Below are positions 8,576 to 18,995 of a stretch of 64,000 nucleotides of DNA, piece by piece. This DNA comes from Mediterraneibacter butyricigenes. GTDB taxonomy: Bacteria; Bacillota; Clostridia; Lachnospirales; Lachnospiraceae. The position numbers were made by a program, and so were the translations under genes. Under the pieces are notes generated by a model that saw only the letters and a program-made list of their open reading frames with translations, was not told where the DNA came from and made no database searches. The DNA lies in contig NZ_BHGK01000001.1 in the NCBI RefSeq assembly GCF_003574295.1, forward strand, positions 558,001-622,000, written 5' to 3'. The first letter of the stretch is position 1. Every line of letters begins with the position of its first letter.

Positions 8576-9549
8576 CCACTCATAAATTCTACAAATTGTC
8601 CGGTACCTATCGCAACGACTTTCATCGGGTCTTCCGCTGTCATCGTATTGATTCCCGTTTTTTCTTCAATCAGCTCTTCCAGTCCCCGAAGCATCGCACC
8701 ACCTCCGGTCAGTACAATTCCACGATCCAGAATATCTGCGGAAAGCTCCGGTGGAGTACGCTCCAATACTCCGATCACGGCTTCCACAATCTGACTGGTT
8801 GCTTCTCTTAAGGCTTCCTCTGTCTCGGAAGAAGTGATCGTAACCGTCTTCGGCAGACCTGTCACCAGATTCCGGCCACGGACTTCCATCGTCTCTTCCT
8901 CCACCAGAGGATAGGTCGTTCCGATCTTAATCTTGATATCTTCTGCCGTCCGTTCTCCAATCAGCAGATTATGTTTCTTCCGCATATAACGGACGATTGC
9001 CTCATCGAAATCATCCCCCGCGATCTTGATGGACGTATTGACTACCGTTCCGCCCAGAGAAATTACCGCAATATCTGCCGTTCCTCCTCCGATATCCACG
9101 ATCATATTTCCGCAGGGTTTGGAAATATCAATTCCGGCACCGATAGCTGCCGCTACCGGTTCTTCGATCAGATGTACTTCTCTGGCTCCGGCTGCAAAGG
9201 TTGCCTCCTCTACGGCTTTCTTTTCCACTTCCGTCACACCACTCGGCACGCAGATACTGATCCGCGGCTTTTTGAATGTTCTCCGTCCCAGAGATTTCTG
9301 AACGAAATATTTGATCATTTTTTCTGTTACGGTATAGTCTGAAATCACACCCTGACGAAGTGGGCGCACGGCCACAATATTTCCCGGTGTTCTTCCGAGC
9401 ATCAGTCTGGCTTCTTCTCCGATAGCCTTGATCACATTGGTATCTCTGTCAAAAGCAACTACAGACGGCTCCTTCAAAACCACACCTTTTCCTTTTACGT
9501 ATACGAGCACACTGGCTGTACCCAAATCTATCCCGATATCTACTGCCAT
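8560..9549 (-). CDS. mreB: MreB/Mbl-family actin-like rod-shape protein
   Basis: Polymerises under the membrane and directs elongasome movement and cell shape. The 329-residue product has the actin-fold phosphate-binding motifs GIDLGTASVLVYV and VDIGGGTADIAVI, the RTPGNIVAVRPL region, and the nucleotide-binding GIVLTGGGAMLRGL segment. I start it at 9549 (MAVDIGIDLG) because GGAAGGAGAG lies just upstream; an in-frame ATG 57 bases earlier only adds a basic, non-conserved leader. No mreC or mreD follows, so this may be an Mbl- or MreBH-like paralogue. Confidence 0.92.
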   Translation of the reverse strand: MAVDIGIDLGTASVLVYVKGKGVVLKEPSVVAFDRDTNVIKAIGEEARLMLGRTPGNIVAVRPLRQGVISDYTVTEKMIKYFVQKSLGRRTFKKPRISICVPSGVTEVEKKAVEEATFAAGAREVHLIEEPVAAAIGAGIDISKPCGNMIVDIGGGTADIAVISLGGTVVNTSIKIAGDDFDEAIVRYMRKKHNLLIGERTAEDIKIKIGTTYPLVEEETMEVRGRNLVTGLPKTVTITSSETEEALREATSQIVEAVIGVLERTPPELSADILDRGIVLTGGGAMLRGLEELIEEKTGINTMTAEDPMKVVAIGTGQFVEFMSGRKDF

Positions 9550-9636
9550 AATACTCTCCTTCCAATCTATCTTCTCTTCTATTATCTTCTTTCGTATGCA
9601 TCTCATACCTTCCGGCTCTCAAAAAGATGCATTACT

Positions 9637-9665
9637 AGTATAGTAAAATTTGGAAGGATTGGAAA
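9637..9665 (-). promoter_or_regulatory. Candidate promoter for mreB
   Basis: On the minus strand TTTCCA and TATACT lie 17 bases apart, about 90 bases before the mreB start. The -10 is good, the -35 is weak. Confidence 0.45.
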
Positions 9666-9702
9666 GTCCTTTTTCCAGATTTCAGACTTTTTTCACTGTA
9701 TT

Positions 9703-12549
9703 TTAAGAATTTAAAAGCATGGGCTTTACATATTTTCCCGTGTAAGATGCAGGATTCTCCGCCACTTCTTCCGGGGTTCCGCAGGCAACAACCGTACCGC
9801 CCTTATCTCCGCCTTCCGGCCCGATATCAATCAGATAATCTGCCGTCTTGATCACATCCAGGTTGTGTTCGATCACGATCACGGTATTACCCTCTTCGGA
9901 AAAACGGTGCAGAATCTTCGTCAGTTTATGCACATCTGCAAAATGCAGTCCCGTAGTTGGCTCGTCCAGAATATAAACGGTCTTTCCGGTGCTGCGCTTG
10001 CTCAGCTCTGTCGCCAGTTTGATCCGCTGCGCCTCGCCTCCTGATAATGTGGTGGACGGCTGTCCCAGTCGAATGTACGACAGACCCACGTCATTCAGCG
10101 TCTCCATCTTTCTGCGGATGCTTGGAATATGGTCGAAGAATTGCAATGCCTCTTCCACCGTCATATTCAGCACATCATATATACTTTTTCCTTTATATTT
10201 TACTTCCAATGTCTCCCGGTTGTATCGTTTGCCCTTGCAGACTTCACAGGGCACATAAACATCCGGAAGGAAATGCATCTCAATCTTTAAAATTCCGTCA
10301 CCAGAGCAGGCCTCGCATCGTCCGCCTTTGACGTTGAAACTGAATCTTCCTTTCTTATAGCCTCTGGCTTTCGCATCGGCTGTCGCTGCGAAAAGATCCC
10401 GAATCAGATCGAACACACCGGTGTACGTTGCCGGATTGGATCTCGGTGTCCGTCCGATGGGTGACTGATCGATGTTGATCACCTTATCCACCTGATCCAG
10501 CCCTTCGATCTTTTTGTGTTTTCCAGGAATAGTACGCGCCCGGTTCAGTTCCCGTGCCAGCTTCTTGTACAAAATCTCATTAACCAGAGAACTTTTTCCC
10601 GAACCGGAAACTCCGGTCACACAGGTCATCACTCCCAACGGAAATGCCACATCTATATTTTTCAGGTTGTTCTGCTGCGCTCCAATTACTTTCAGCCAGC
10701 CCGTCGGTTTCCTGCGAACTTCCGGCACCGGAATCTTCAGACGCCCGCTCAGATAAGCACCCGTAATAGATTTTTCATTTGCCATCAGTTCTTCTGCAGT
10801 TCCCACTGCCACCACTTCTCCACCATGTTCGCCGGCTCCCGGACCGATATCCACAATGCAGTCTGCCGCGCGCATGGTATCCTCGTCATGCTCCACCACA
10901 ATCAACGAATTGCCCAGATCCCGCAGATGTTTCAGCGTATTCAGAAGCTTGTCATTGTCTCTCTGGTGAAGTCCGATACTAGGTTCGTCCAGAATGTATG
11001 CCACACCGACCAGACCGGAACCGATCTGTGTCGCCAGCCGGATTCTCTGTGCCTCGCCTCCCGACAAGGTTCCCGTTGCTCTTGCAAGGGTCAGATAATC
11101 CAGCCCCACATCGATCAAAAACTGAATCCTTGCTTTGATTTCTTTTAAGATCTGATTTCCGATCATCTGCTGGGTTTCATTCAACTGAAGTTCCTGAAGG
11201 AACGCCCGCATCCGCTCGATGGAGAGTTCTGTCACTTCATAGATATTTTTCTCTCCGATGGTTACCGCCAGTGCGCCCTGTTTCAGACGCTGTCCCCGAC
11301 ATTCCGGGCAAGGCGTGATCTGCATATAACTTTCATATTCCGCCTTCGTTGTCTCTGATCCGGTCTCCCGGTAACGACGTTCCACGCTGCGAATCAGACC
11401 TTCAAAAGCAATATCGTAAACACCCTCACCTCTCTGACCTTTATAATAAACCTTCACGGATCGTCCGCCGGTTCCATAGATCAGAATATCGTGGATTTTC
11501 TTCGGATATTTTTCAAACGGTGTATCCAGATCAAATCCATATTCCTCACAAAGCGCATCTAAAATGGCTCTGGTAAAACTTCCTTTTGTGGCACAGGACT
11601 GCCATCCCAGCACCACGATCGCGCCCTCGTTGATACTCAGGCTCTTGTCCGGAATCATCAGATCCTCATCAAATTCCATTTTATATCCCAGACCGAAGCA
11701 GACAGGGCAGGCTCCAAAAGGATTATTGAAAGAAAAGCTTCGCGGCTCGATTTCCTCAATGCTGATTCCGCAGTCCGGGCAGGAAAAGCTCTGACTGAAA
11801 TTCATCGGTTCTCCGTCGATCACATCCACCACCAGCAATCCTTCTGAAAGAGCCAGTACATTTTCCACAGAATCGGTCAGTCTCTTCTCAATCCCAGGCT
11901 TGATCACCAGACGATCCACCACAATCTCTATGGTATGCTTGATGTTTTTGTCCAGACTGATCTCCTCGGACAACTCATAGAGATTTCCATCGATTCGCAC
12001 CCGGACATACCCACTTTTCTTGGCACGGTCCAGTACTTTTACGTGTGTTCCTTTCCGTCCGCGGACAACCGGTGCCAGGATCTGTACCTTCGTCCGCTCC
12101 GGCAGACTCATAATCTGATCTACCATCTGATCCACCGACTGTTTACGGATCTCTTTTCCGCATTTCGGGCAATGCGGGATCCCGATCCTCGCATATAAAA
12201 GTCGCAGATAATCATAAATCTCCGTCACCGTTCCCACTGTAGATCTGGGATTATGATTGGTGGATTTCTGATCGATCGAAATTGCCGGAGAAAGTCCCTC
12301 AATACTCTCCACATCCGGCTTTTCCATCTGTCCTAAGAACTGTCTTGCATAGGAAGACAAAGACTCCATGTAGCGTCTCTGTCCCTCCGCATAGATTGTG
12401 TCAAATGCCAGGGAGGATTTTCCCGATCCACTTAAGCCTGTCAGAACAACCAGCTCATTTCTCGGAATATCCACATCTATATTTTTCAGGTTGTTTTCAT
12501 TGGCGCCACGAATTCTGATGTATTGTCTGACGTCCATTTTCTTTCCCAT
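9703..12549 (-). CDS. uvrA: Excinuclease ABC subunit A
   Basis: The damage-recognition ATPase of nucleotide excision repair, acting as UvrA2 with UvrB. The 948-residue protein has two ABC modules with Walker A motifs [10 protein letters not shown] and [10 protein letters not shown], two signature motifs ([22 protein letters not shown]), Walker B segments ending in YILDEP, and zinc-binding pairs [22 protein letters not shown] and CEVCKGKR. It starts at an ATG with AGAGGT upstream and follows uvrB by 146 bases in the same direction. Confidence 0.97.
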   Translation of the reverse strand: MGKKMDVRQYIRIRGANENNLKNIDVDIPRNELVVLTGLSGSGKSSLAFDTIYAEGQRRYMESLSSYARQFLGQMEKPDVESIEGLSPAISIDQKSTNHNPRSTVGTVTEIYDYLRLLYARIGIPHCPKCGKEIRKQSVDQMVDQIMSLPERTKVQILAPVVRGRKGTHVKVLDRAKKSGYVRVRIDGNLYELSEEISLDKNIKHTIEIVVDRLVIKPGIEKRLTDSVENVLALSEGLLVVDVIDGEPMNFSQSFSCPDCGISIEEIEPRSFSFNNPFGACPVCFGLGYKMEFDEDLMIPDKSLSINEGAIVVLGWQSCATKGSFTRAILDALCEEYGFDLDTPFEKYPKKIHDILIYGTGGRSVKVYYKGQRGEGVYDIAFEGLIRSVERRYRETGSETTKAEYESYMQITPCPECRGQRLKQGALAVTIGEKNIYEVTELSIERMRAFLQELQLNETQQMIGNQILKEIKARIQFLIDVGLDYLTLARATGTLSGGEAQRIRLATQIGSGLVGVAYILDEPSIGLHQRDNDKLLNTLKHLRDLGNSLIVVEHDEDTMRAADCIVDIGPGAGEHGGEVVAVGTAEELMANEKSITGAYLSGRLKIPVPEVRRKPTGWLKVIGAQQNNLKNIDVAFPLGVMTCVTGVSGSGKSSLVNEILYKKLARELNRARTIPGKHKKIEGLDQVDKVINIDQSPIGRTPRSNPATYTGVFDLIRDLFAATADAKARGYKKGRFSFNVKGGRCEACSGDGILKIEMHFLPDVYVPCEVCKGKRYNRETLEVKYKGKSIYDVLNMTVEEALQFFDHIPSIRRKMETLNDVGLSYIRLGQPSTTLSGGEAQRIKLATELSKRSTGKTVYILDEPTTGLHFADVHKLTKILHRFSEEGNTVIVIEHNLDVIKTADYLIDIGPEGGDKGGTVVACGTPEEVAENPASYTGKYVKPMLLNS

Positions 12550-12695
12550 GTATCTTACCTCTGTTCTATTATCTATTCTTTCGGTTCTATTGATATTTTG
12601 GTTTTACGATTTCTTTTCTACAGTTTCTCTTTGCTCCGGATCCGGTCTTGTATTCCTGTAGTCCTGATCCTTTCAGTTTTTCTTTCGAAGTCATT

Positions 12696-14681
12696 TTACT
12701 CCAGATCGTTCAGCGCCTTCTTGATCTCTACCAATTGATCTCTTAAAACTGCTGCCGTCTCAAAATCCAGTTCCGCTGCTGCTTTCTTCATTTTCTTATT
12801 CAGTTTCTCAGCAGCCTTCTCCAGTTCCTGACGACTCATGGATTCCGGATCTTTCTCCATCTGCAATTCGGAAGTATCTGCTTTCTGTGAAATCGAAATC
12901 AGATCCCGAACCGGTTTCTCAATGGTCTTCGGAATAATTCCATGTTCTTCATTGTACGCTTCCTGAATCTCACGACGTCGCTTTGTCTCTTCAATCGCAA
13001 GTCGCATGGAATCCGTCATATTGTCCGCATACATGATGACATGACCCTCAGAATTTCGTGCCGCACGACCTATGGTCTGGATCAGAGATGTCTCCGAACG
13101 CAGGAATCCCTCTTTGTCCGCATCCAGGATCGCCACCAGCGTAATCTCCGGAATATCCAACCCTTCTCTTAACAGGTTGATTCCCACCAACACATCAAAC
13201 ACATCCAGACGCATATCCCGGATAATCTCTGTCCGTTCCAGCGTATCAATATCAGAATGAAGATATTTGACCCGAATCCCCACCTCCCGCATATAATCGG
13301 TCAGATCTTCTGCCATACGTTTTGTCAGCGTCGTGATCAGAATCTTATGTTTCTGGGCAATTTCTTTACGTACTTCTCCAATCAGATCATCAATCTGGCC
13401 TTCCACCGGACGAACTTCCACCTCCGGATCCAGCAAACCAGTCGGACGGATCACCTGTTCTGCGCGGAGAAGTTCGTGTTCCTCCTCATAAGTTCCCGGT
13501 GTTGCCGACACAAACAGCACCTGATTGATCTTACTTTCAAACTCCTCAAAGTTCAACGGTCGGTTATCCTTCGCCGAAGGCAGACGGAATCCGTAATCTA
13601 CCAGAGTTGATTTTCTGGACTGATCCCCGTTGTACATTCCACCGATCTGCGGAATCGTCTTATGAGATTCATCAATCATCATAATAAAATCATCCGGGAA
13701 ATAGTCGATCAACGTATAAGGTGGCTGTCCCGGTTTCAGTCCTGATAAATGTCTGGAATAATTTTCGATTCCGGAACAAAATCCCGTCTCTTTGAGCATC
13801 TCAATATCAAAATTGGTTCGTTCTTCTATACGCTGTGCCTCCAGAAGCTTGTCTTCAGATTTGAAATAGCGTACCCGCTCCTGCAATTCTTCCTCGATTG
13901 CTTCTGTTGCCCGTTTGATCACTGTACGATCCACTACGTAATGGGAAGCCGGGAATATTGCCACATGTTTCAATTCTCCTTTGATCTCACCGGTCAGCAC
14001 ATCAATCTCCGTAATCCGATCGATCTCGTCCCCGAAAAATTCCACCCGGATTGCTGTATCTTCCTCATTGGCGGGGATTACTTCCAGCACATCCCCTCGG
14101 ACACGGAATGTACCACGCTTAAAATCCATGTCATTTCGATCATACTGGATCTCTATCAGCTTGCTGATCACCTCATCCCGGTCTTTGATCATACCCGGAC
14201 GCAGGGAGATCACCATGTTCTGATAGTCTGTCGGACTACCCAGACCATAGATACAGGACACGCTGGCCACTATGATCACATCCCGCCGCTCTGTCAACGC
14301 CATGGTCGCAGACAGACGCAGCTTATCAATCTCGTCATTGATCGAAGAATCCTTTGCGATATAGGTATCGGATGAAGGGACATAAGCCTCCGGTTGGTAA
14401 TAATCATAGTAGGAGATGAAGTACTCCACACTATTGTTCGGAAAAAATTCCTTGAATTCACTGTATAACTGAGCCGCCAATGTCTTATTGTGGGCGATGA
14501 TCAGAGTCGGTTTATTCAGCTCCTGAATCACATTTGCCATGGTGAAAGTCTTACCGGAACCTGTAACACCAAGTAAGGTCTGACACTGATTTCCCTCTTT
14601 GAATCCCGCTACCAGTTCCGCAATTGCCTGGGGCTGATCGCCGGTAGGGCTGTATTTTGACACTAATTCAAAATGATCCAT
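12696..14681 (-). CDS. uvrB: Excinuclease ABC subunit B
   Basis: The helicase-like subunit that verifies damage and recruits UvrC (encoded at 50411-52282). Motifs seen: Walker [15 protein letters not shown], the beta-hairpin region [19 protein letters not shown]-like MMIDESH, motif [11 protein letters not shown], and a C-terminal UVR domain ([18 protein letters not shown]) that contacts UvrC. The start at 14681 ([18 protein letters not shown]) is chosen because CAGGAGAAA precedes it and it matches the family N-terminus; the open frame runs 75 codons further but that part is not conserved-looking. 661 residues, as expected. Confidence 0.97.
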   Translation of the reverse strand: MDHFELVSKYSPTGDQPQAIAELVAGFKEGNQCQTLLGVTGSGKTFTMANVIQELNKPTLIIAHNKTLAAQLYSEFKEFFPNNSVEYFISYYDYYQPEAYVPSSDTYIAKDSSINDEIDKLRLSATMALTERRDVIIVASVSCIYGLGSPTDYQNMVISLRPGMIKDRDEVISKLIEIQYDRNDMDFKRGTFRVRGDVLEVIPANEEDTAIRVEFFGDEIDRITEIDVLTGEIKGELKHVAIFPASHYVVDRTVIKRATEAIEEELQERVRYFKSEDKLLEAQRIEERTNFDIEMLKETGFCSGIENYSRHLSGLKPGQPPYTLIDYFPDDFIMMIDESHKTIPQIGGMYNGDQSRKSTLVDYGFRLPSAKDNRPLNFEEFESKINQVLFVSATPGTYEEEHELLRAEQVIRPTGLLDPEVEVRPVEGQIDDLIGEVRKEIAQKHKILITTLTKRMAEDLTDYMREVGIRVKYLHSDIDTLERTEIIRDMRLDVFDVLVGINLLREGLDIPEITLVAILDADKEGFLRSETSLIQTIGRAARNSEGHVIMYADNMTDSMRLAIEETKRRREIQEAYNEEHGIIPKTIEKPVRDLISISQKADTSELQMEKDPESMSRQELEKAAEKLNKKMKKAAAELDFETAAVLRDQLVEIKKALNDLE

Positions 14682-14773
14682 ATGATTTCTCCTGATTGAA
14701 TCTGTTTTATCGATAATATCGGAAATTGTTATATTCTTAGTATTGTTTCCTGTCCAGTATATCATTCCTAATA

Positions 14774-14818
14774 TAAAAAGTACAGAACAAAATCGAATGT
14801 TTGTTCTGTACTTTTTAT
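14774..14818. terminator. Intrinsic terminator after the PAP2 gene
   Basis: AAAAAGTACAGAACAAA pairs with TTGTTCTGTACTTTTT around a short loop, with A and T tracts on both sides. It serves the PAP2 gene (minus) and separates it from uvrB. Confidence 0.8.
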
Positions 14819-14875
14819 GCTTTCTATTGTTTTCACAGCTTTTTTGCTTATTTGTTCTCATTTTATCGAAAAGAC

Positions 14876-15406
14876 TTACTTCCCGTCCCTCTTCTTCCCG
14901 ATCCACTGCATTCCATAATATCCGATGGCTCCCGCTAGAATTCCTACCACGATTCCACCCAGAATATCCATCGGATAATGTACATATAAATACAGTCTGG
15001 AAAAAGCAATCAGCACTGCCAGCACACAGGCGCCTTTCCAGAGTTTTTTCTCTCCTGCCAGATACAGTGCACTGACTGCTGCAAAGGATGCTGCCGTATG
15101 TCCGGATGGGAAGGAATAATCATGAGGACGTGTAATCAGAAGCTGCACTGCCGTATTCACATCAAAGGGTCTGGTTCTCGCAACCAGATTTTTTAAAATT
15201 CCATTACACAAAATCACATCTGCCACAAGAGCTAGCGCCAGGATCATTCCCGTCTTGCGTGTTTTGGGCAATATCAACAAGATTGCCGTCAACAGAATCC
15301 AAATGATTCCTGCATTGCCCAGCTTTGTGATTCCGCACATAATCGAATCCAGAATCGGATGATGGATTGTCTGGATTGCATTTAATATCTGTAGCTCGAT
15401 TCCCAT
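14876..15406 (-). CDS. PAP2-family membrane phosphatase
   Basis: A 176-residue membrane phosphatase with all three PAP2 signature motifs: [19 protein letters not shown] and [12 protein letters not shown]. It has about five membrane helices. Such proteins often act as undecaprenyl pyrophosphate phosphatases, recycling the wall lipid carrier, or remove phosphate from phosphatidic acid or phosphatidylglycerol phosphate; the sequence alone does not decide which. It ends 195 bases before the uvrB start with a terminator between. Confidence 0.88.
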   Translation of the reverse strand: MGIELQILNAIQTIHHPILDSIMCGITKLGNAGIIWILLTAILLILPKTRKTGMILALALVADVILCNGILKNLVARTRPFDVNTAVQLLITRPHDYSFPSGHTAASFAAVSALYLAGEKKLWKGACVLAVLIAFSRLYLYVHYPMDILGGIVVGILAGAIGYYGMQWIGKKRDGK

Positions 15407-15725
15407 TTTCTTTTCCCCTGTCTCCTGTTTCTTCTTTCTCTATTGTCTGTTCTGTTTCGTATCCTGTTTTCTTAGCTACCTCTCTGTTTTTTTCTCTCTT
15501 GTTTATCTTTCTTATTTGTCTATCTTATTTTCTCTCCGCTGCTTTGATTTCGACTCGTCGCCTCAAGCTCTGGCTCTGACTGCGACTTCATTTTTCTCAC
15601 ACAGTTTCTGCATTCCCAGCATCAGAGTGCTTCCGACCAGAAAGAGTTTGACTCCAAACTCTATCGAGATATGGCGCAAATCCACCCGAAACAAACCAGA
15701 GGTTCTTTTTTAAACCCATCCTAAA
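15407..15725. other. 319-base gap between PAP2 and antiporter genes
   Basis: The left half is a pyrimidine-rich (T/C) tract with no gene I can support. The right half holds the possible 40-residue ORF listed separately. No clear terminator or RNA was seen. Confidence 0.5.
15563..15685 (-). CDS. Possible small membrane peptide (40 residues)
   Basis: A GTG-started frame on the minus strand encodes MDLRHISIEF, then GVKLFLVGSTLMLGMQKLCE and a short basic end. It has one hydrophobic segment between polar ends and reads like a real small protein, lying 40 bases after the antiporter gene on the same strand. There is no strong RBS and I know no family, so this is tentative. Confidence 0.3.
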   Translation of the reverse strand: MDLRHISIEFGVKLFLVGSTLMLGMQKLCEKNEVAVRARA

Positions 15726-16733
15726 CTATCGCATCACAATATACACTGCATAAACCAGATACAACAGCACCATCACGATTCCTTCCTTCGCACTGATCTT
15801 CCGTTTTGTGGCCGCAAACACCCAGACCACAAAAGAAAATCCGATCAGCACCAGAATATCGATCACATTTTCCCGGATAATGGCCATCGGACTGATGGAG
15901 GATGCGATTCCAAGCACCATCAGAATATTAAAAATATTGGAACCCACCGCATTTCCCACTGCCATATCCACTTCATTTTTTCTGGCAGCCACGATAGAAG
16001 TCACCAGCTCCGGAAGAGACGTTCCGATGGATACGATCGTCAGGCCCACCAGCGTCTGCGTCATACCAAGGTCAATGGCGATCCGGCTGGCAGAATCCAC
16101 GGTCAAATCTCCGCCAATCGCAATAGCAATAGCACCTCCTACAATAAAGAGCAGGCTTTTGGGAAGGGACAGAAGTTCCAGTTCCTCTTCCGCTTCTTCA
16201 TATTCTTTCCATTCTTCCTTCTGTTCCTGACTTCTTGCCGACAATGCACTTTTCAGCATCAGCCCGATATAACCGGCAAACAGGATCAGGAACAGGATAC
16301 CATCCAGATGTCCCAGCGTCATACCGAAAGTATCTCCGATTCCTGCAATTCCGCAGGCAAGCAAGACAACTGCACAGAGAATGGAAAGTGGAATATCTCT
16401 TCTTATGGTGTCTTTATGCACAAAAATCGGTGCCAGCATCGAGCACACTCCGATCACGAACATCAGATTGAAAATATTGGATCCCACTACATTACTGATA
16501 GCCAACTCGTTATTGTGTGCGATCGAAGCTGTTACGCTGACCGCGGTTTCCGGCAGTGAAGTGCCCATTGCCACGATAGTCAGTCCGATAATGATGGACG
16601 GAACCTTCAGTTTTTTTGCCACGTTGGAACTTCCTTCCACAAAGAAATCCGCCCCTTTGATCAGAAGGACGAATCCCACGACCAGACAGCCGATCACAGC
16701 CAGCAGTGGTGCTTTATTTATCATATCTCCCAT
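15726..16733 (-). CDS. Calcium/sodium (K+-dependent type) antiporter, CaCA family
   Basis: A 335-residue inner-membrane cation exchanger of the YrbG type. It shows the inverted two-fold repeat of the family: alpha-1 GLTIVAMGTSLPE with NVVGSNIFNL, and alpha-2 GLTIVSIGTSLPEL with NAVGSNIFNI, on about ten membrane helices, with a charged cytoplasmic loop (QEQKEEWKEYEEAEEELE) in the middle. Probably exports Ca2+ in exchange for Na+ or H+. The start at 16733 follows GAGGAG that lies within the end of the upstream gene, so the two are likely coupled. Confidence 0.92.
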   Translation of the reverse strand: MGDMINKAPLLAVIGCLVVGFVLLIKGADFFVEGSSNVAKKLKVPSIIIGLTIVAMGTSLPETAVSVTASIAHNNELAISNVVGSNIFNLMFVIGVCSMLAPIFVHKDTIRRDIPLSILCAVVLLACGIAGIGDTFGMTLGHLDGILFLILFAGYIGLMLKSALSARSQEQKEEWKEYEEAEEELELLSLPKSLLFIVGGAIAIAIGGDLTVDSASRIAIDLGMTQTLVGLTIVSIGTSLPELVTSIVAARKNEVDMAVGNAVGSNIFNILMVLGIASSISPMAIIRENVIDILVLIGFSFVVWVFAATKRKISAKEGIVMVLLYLVYAVYIVMR

Positions 16734-16737
16734 TTTA

Positions 16738-17271
16738 CTACTCCTCGATTCCGAAAAAACTCAGCATTTCTTTTACTGCATCCCCATTATCAAAGGGATT
16801 GCGCTCAATCAGATAAAACTTTCCGTCCCACGGGATCTTCACCTTCCAGGTGTTGATCTCTGCCTCATTCAATGCATAAGACGGTATCTGGGCGATCACC
16901 GTATCTTTCCTGTCCATAAACAGGATTTCTCCCTTTCGGTATGCGATCATCTGCATCTTCTTCTGGCTTACGATCCTCAAAGTAATGCAGACCACGATCA
17001 GCACTGCCATGATCGATTCCAGCACCACATCCGTCTGTCCGGAAAGTGTCATTCCCGCAAGACAGATCAAAAGCGCAATGATCATCGGTACCGAAAAGAT
17101 CTTCATCTGCAATCCTCTATAATAACCGGACACCAGAAAATGATAGGCTCCACCTGTACTGTCCTCATTTTCCTGTACCAGCTCATCCGTCTGTTTCTGC
17201 AGTTTCCTGTTCATGGCCTGTGTCAGTGCTTCGCTGACTGCCTTCGCCACCATCCTCTGTAAAAAATGCAT
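16738..17271 (-). CDS. Unknown membrane protein with paired transmembrane helices
   Basis: Not recognised as a named family. The 177-residue product has an amphipathic, Gln/Lys/Glu-rich N-terminus, two adjacent membrane helices (about residues 55-95), and a C-terminal cytoplasmic domain of about 75 residues that looks like a small PH-like beta domain (KMQMIAYRKGEILFMD...). I set the start at 17271, with AGGAG eight bases upstream; a TTG at 17331 that overlaps the end of the bile salt hydrolase gene is the alternative and would add 20 residues. It lies between that gene and the antiporter with no gaps, so all three may share a transcript. Confidence 0.72.
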   Translation of the reverse strand: MHFLQRMVAKAVSEALTQAMNRKLQKQTDELVQENEDSTGGAYHFLVSGYYRGLQMKIFSVPMIIALLICLAGMTLSGQTDVVLESIMAVLIVVCITLRIVSQKKMQMIAYRKGEILFMDRKDTVIAQIPSYALNEAEINTWKVKIPWDGKFYLIERNPFDNGDAVKEMLSFFGIEE

Positions 17272-17315
17272 GTCCTCTCTCCTCTTTCTCTCCTGTTCTC
17301 TGATATGCCTGCTGA

Positions 17316-18296
17316 TCAGCCATTCTGCCAATGAATCTGCTCTCCGGTAATCAACGGGTAACTGATCAGTCGTTCTGCCTTCAGATCCTCTGCATACATA
17401 TCCACACCTGTGATCTGATGATTCTCATATGTCGTGTAATAGTATATGCCTTTCTGAGCATTCCAACAAGAGGTATAGAGCGTAATTTCATATTTTCCTT
17501 CTGCCACTTCGCAGCATCCTCTCTGCTGATCCACAGAACCGAGAATATGGAAGAACTGGCTGATGCTTTCTTTTTCTGAATCTCCGGAGATTGCATGCAG
17601 TTTTGTAAATGCCACCTTTGCAAAACGGGATGCAGAAGAAAGATCTCCCGGAAGTCCGATGGATCCCATTCCACGGCTGTACGTCTGAAGCGGAAGGCTC
17701 GGATCAAACAGATTTTGCGGCTGTTTCGGAGACAGATGCATGTAGTTGTTCATCAGGAACATCTGTTGATCAAAAGGCGGGTTATTCGTCAGAACACCCA
17801 CCGGATTGTCATAAATCTTCATTCCTGCTTCCATAAATTCCACCGTGATCGTCTCCTCTTTATCGGCGATCAGATAATGAAGCTGGGCGCAGGGTAACTG
17901 CTCACTATATGATGTATTCATCAGATTGGTCTGCTCCAGAAGTTTCTTCACTTCCTGCACCGATGCACACTGACTCAAAAGCCATGGAATCAGTTCATAC
18001 TGTGCCACGTTTGCTTTTTCTTCTGAAAGTTCTTCCTCATAATGGGCATTTCCAACGAAATTAAGACCTGCAATCCCCACTCCTTTTTCATTTACCGCGT
18101 CATAATACAAGGGATAATCATTCACTACATATGCCATACCGATGATTGCATAGTGATTGTATCTGGTTTCATGATACCGAAACGGCAACGGATAATTCCG
18201 CGGCATGATCGTCACCTGATCCCCATAAGAAAATTCATAATCCAGAGTTCTTCCCATATAGAAGTCACTGGTCTGATAAGTTGCTGCTGTACACAT
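17316..18296 (-). CDS. bsh: Bile salt hydrolase (choloylglycine hydrolase family, Ntn)
   Basis: Cleaves glycine or taurine from conjugated bile acids, in the cytoplasm. The 326-residue enzyme starts MCTAATYQ, so Cys2 becomes the N-terminal nucleophile after Met removal. The family catalytic set is present: Cys2, Arg16, Asp19, Asn79, Asn171 and Arg224. The SRGMGSIGLPGD loop at 207-218 matches the region linked to amino-acid preference. The start at 18296 is supported by GGAAGGAA just upstream and by the need for Cys at position 2; the longer frame has no such logic. The related penicillin V acylases are the main alternative, but overall similarity in motifs is to gut BSH. An intrinsic terminator lies just upstream. 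Confidence 0.88.
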   Translation of the reverse strand: MCTAATYQTSDFYMGRTLDYEFSYGDQVTIMPRNYPLPFRYHETRYNHYAIIGMAYVVNDYPLYYDAVNEKGVGIAGLNFVGNAHYEEELSEEKANVAQYELIPWLLSQCASVQEVKKLLEQTNLMNTSYSEQLPCAQLHYLIADKEETITVEFMEAGMKIYDNPVGVLTNNPPFDQQMFLMNNYMHLSPKQPQNLFDPSLPLQTYSRGMGSIGLPGDLSSASRFAKVAFTKLHAISGDSEKESISQFFHILGSVDQQRGCCEVAEGKYEITLYTSCWNAQKGIYYYTTYENHQITGVDMYAEDLKAERLISYPLITGEQIHWQNG

Positions 18297-18337
18297 AAAC
18301 GTTCCTTCCTTTCTTTCACTCGTCACTTCGTATAGAC

Positions 18338-18370
18338 GAAAAAGAATAGCCGGGATCTCCACCCGGCCAT
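18338..18370 (-). terminator. Intrinsic terminator in the leader of the bile salt hydrolase gene
   Basis: On the minus strand ATGGCCGGG pairs with CCCGGCTAT (nine positions, one G-T) and is followed by TCTTTTT. It lies about 120 bases after carD and ends about 42 bases before the bsh ATG, so it either ends carD transcripts or acts as an attenuator of bsh. Confidence 0.75.
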
Positions 18371-18436
18371 TTTCTCTTCTTATCCGGCGATGAATCAAAA
18401 TCTACACTTGATTAAGATTTTATCGCTTGCCAACAA

Positions 18437-18465
18437 TCCCGGAATGTACCTAATGGCACTTCCGG
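18437..18465 (+). repeat. Palindromic intergenic repeat, family B copy 1
   Basis: TCCCGGAATG and GGCACTTCCGG arms form an imperfect hairpin. About 25 of 30 positions match the reverse complement of 52311-52339, another intergenic site. Confidence 0.6.
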
Positions 18466-18488
18466 AACATGAGCTTCCTGCAAGTCTG

Positions 18489-18995
18489 TCAGGAAATGCT
18501 CTGTTCCACCCGTTCTGTTATAAATGTTTCCACTTCCCCGGATTCCATACCTAGGGCAAGTCCAAATTCGTTATAAAGATGATCTTCCGCAATCTTGAAA
18601 AACCGTTCATCACTGGATGTCATCTTTTTCCCCTGCTGTAAACGCTTCTGTTTTCGGGTATAGATCGTCTTGATCATCTTGATCCACTCCCGGCAATCGC
18701 AGGTTCGAAGTGCTTCTTTATAATGATCTTCCCGATGCTTTTCATCGGTGATCCACAGCAAATCGATCTCTTCCATATGGTCGATCAGTTCAAGTGCATC
18801 TTCTTTACTTATGATCGGCCGCATAATGACTTTCTGATTATCCACCGGCGTAAAGACCCGGCTTCCCGACCCCATTGGCTCCAACGTGTAATACAGACGG
18901 TCACTCCCTGATTTCGCGGATTCCAGGGGACCGATCCCGATTACTTTACATACTCCTTTTCCACCATAAATCAGCCAATCTCCAATTTTGAACAA
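18489..18995 (-). CDS. CarD-family RNA polymerase-binding transcription regulator
   Basis: CarD/CdnL proteins bind the RNA polymerase beta subunit through a Tudor-like N-terminal domain and stabilise open promoter complexes. The 168-residue product has the typical beginning FKIGDWLIYGGKGVCKV, the TLEPMGSGSRVFTPVDN segment, and a helical C-terminal DNA-binding half. I place the start at a TTG (18995) six bases after AAAGGAGAG, matching the usual family N-terminus; the frame extends another 19 codons without a good RBS. Likely a general growth or stress regulator. A terminator 120 bases downstream separates it from the bile salt hydrolase gene. Confidence 0.88.
   Translation of the reverse strand: MFKIGDWLIYGGKGVCKVIGIGPLESAKSGSDRLYYTLEPMGSGSRVFTPVDNQKVIMRPIISKEDALELIDHMEEIDLLWITDEKHREDHYKEALRTCDCREWIKMIKTIYTRKQKRLQQGKKMTSSDERFFKIAEDHLYNEFGLALGMESGEVETFITERVEQSIS

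Noticed and set aside
14682-14906. N-terminal extension of UvrB with a hydrophobic segment
   Set aside because: No RBS at the distal ATG, not like any UvrB, and the internal ATG at 14681 has a good RBS and the family N-terminus.
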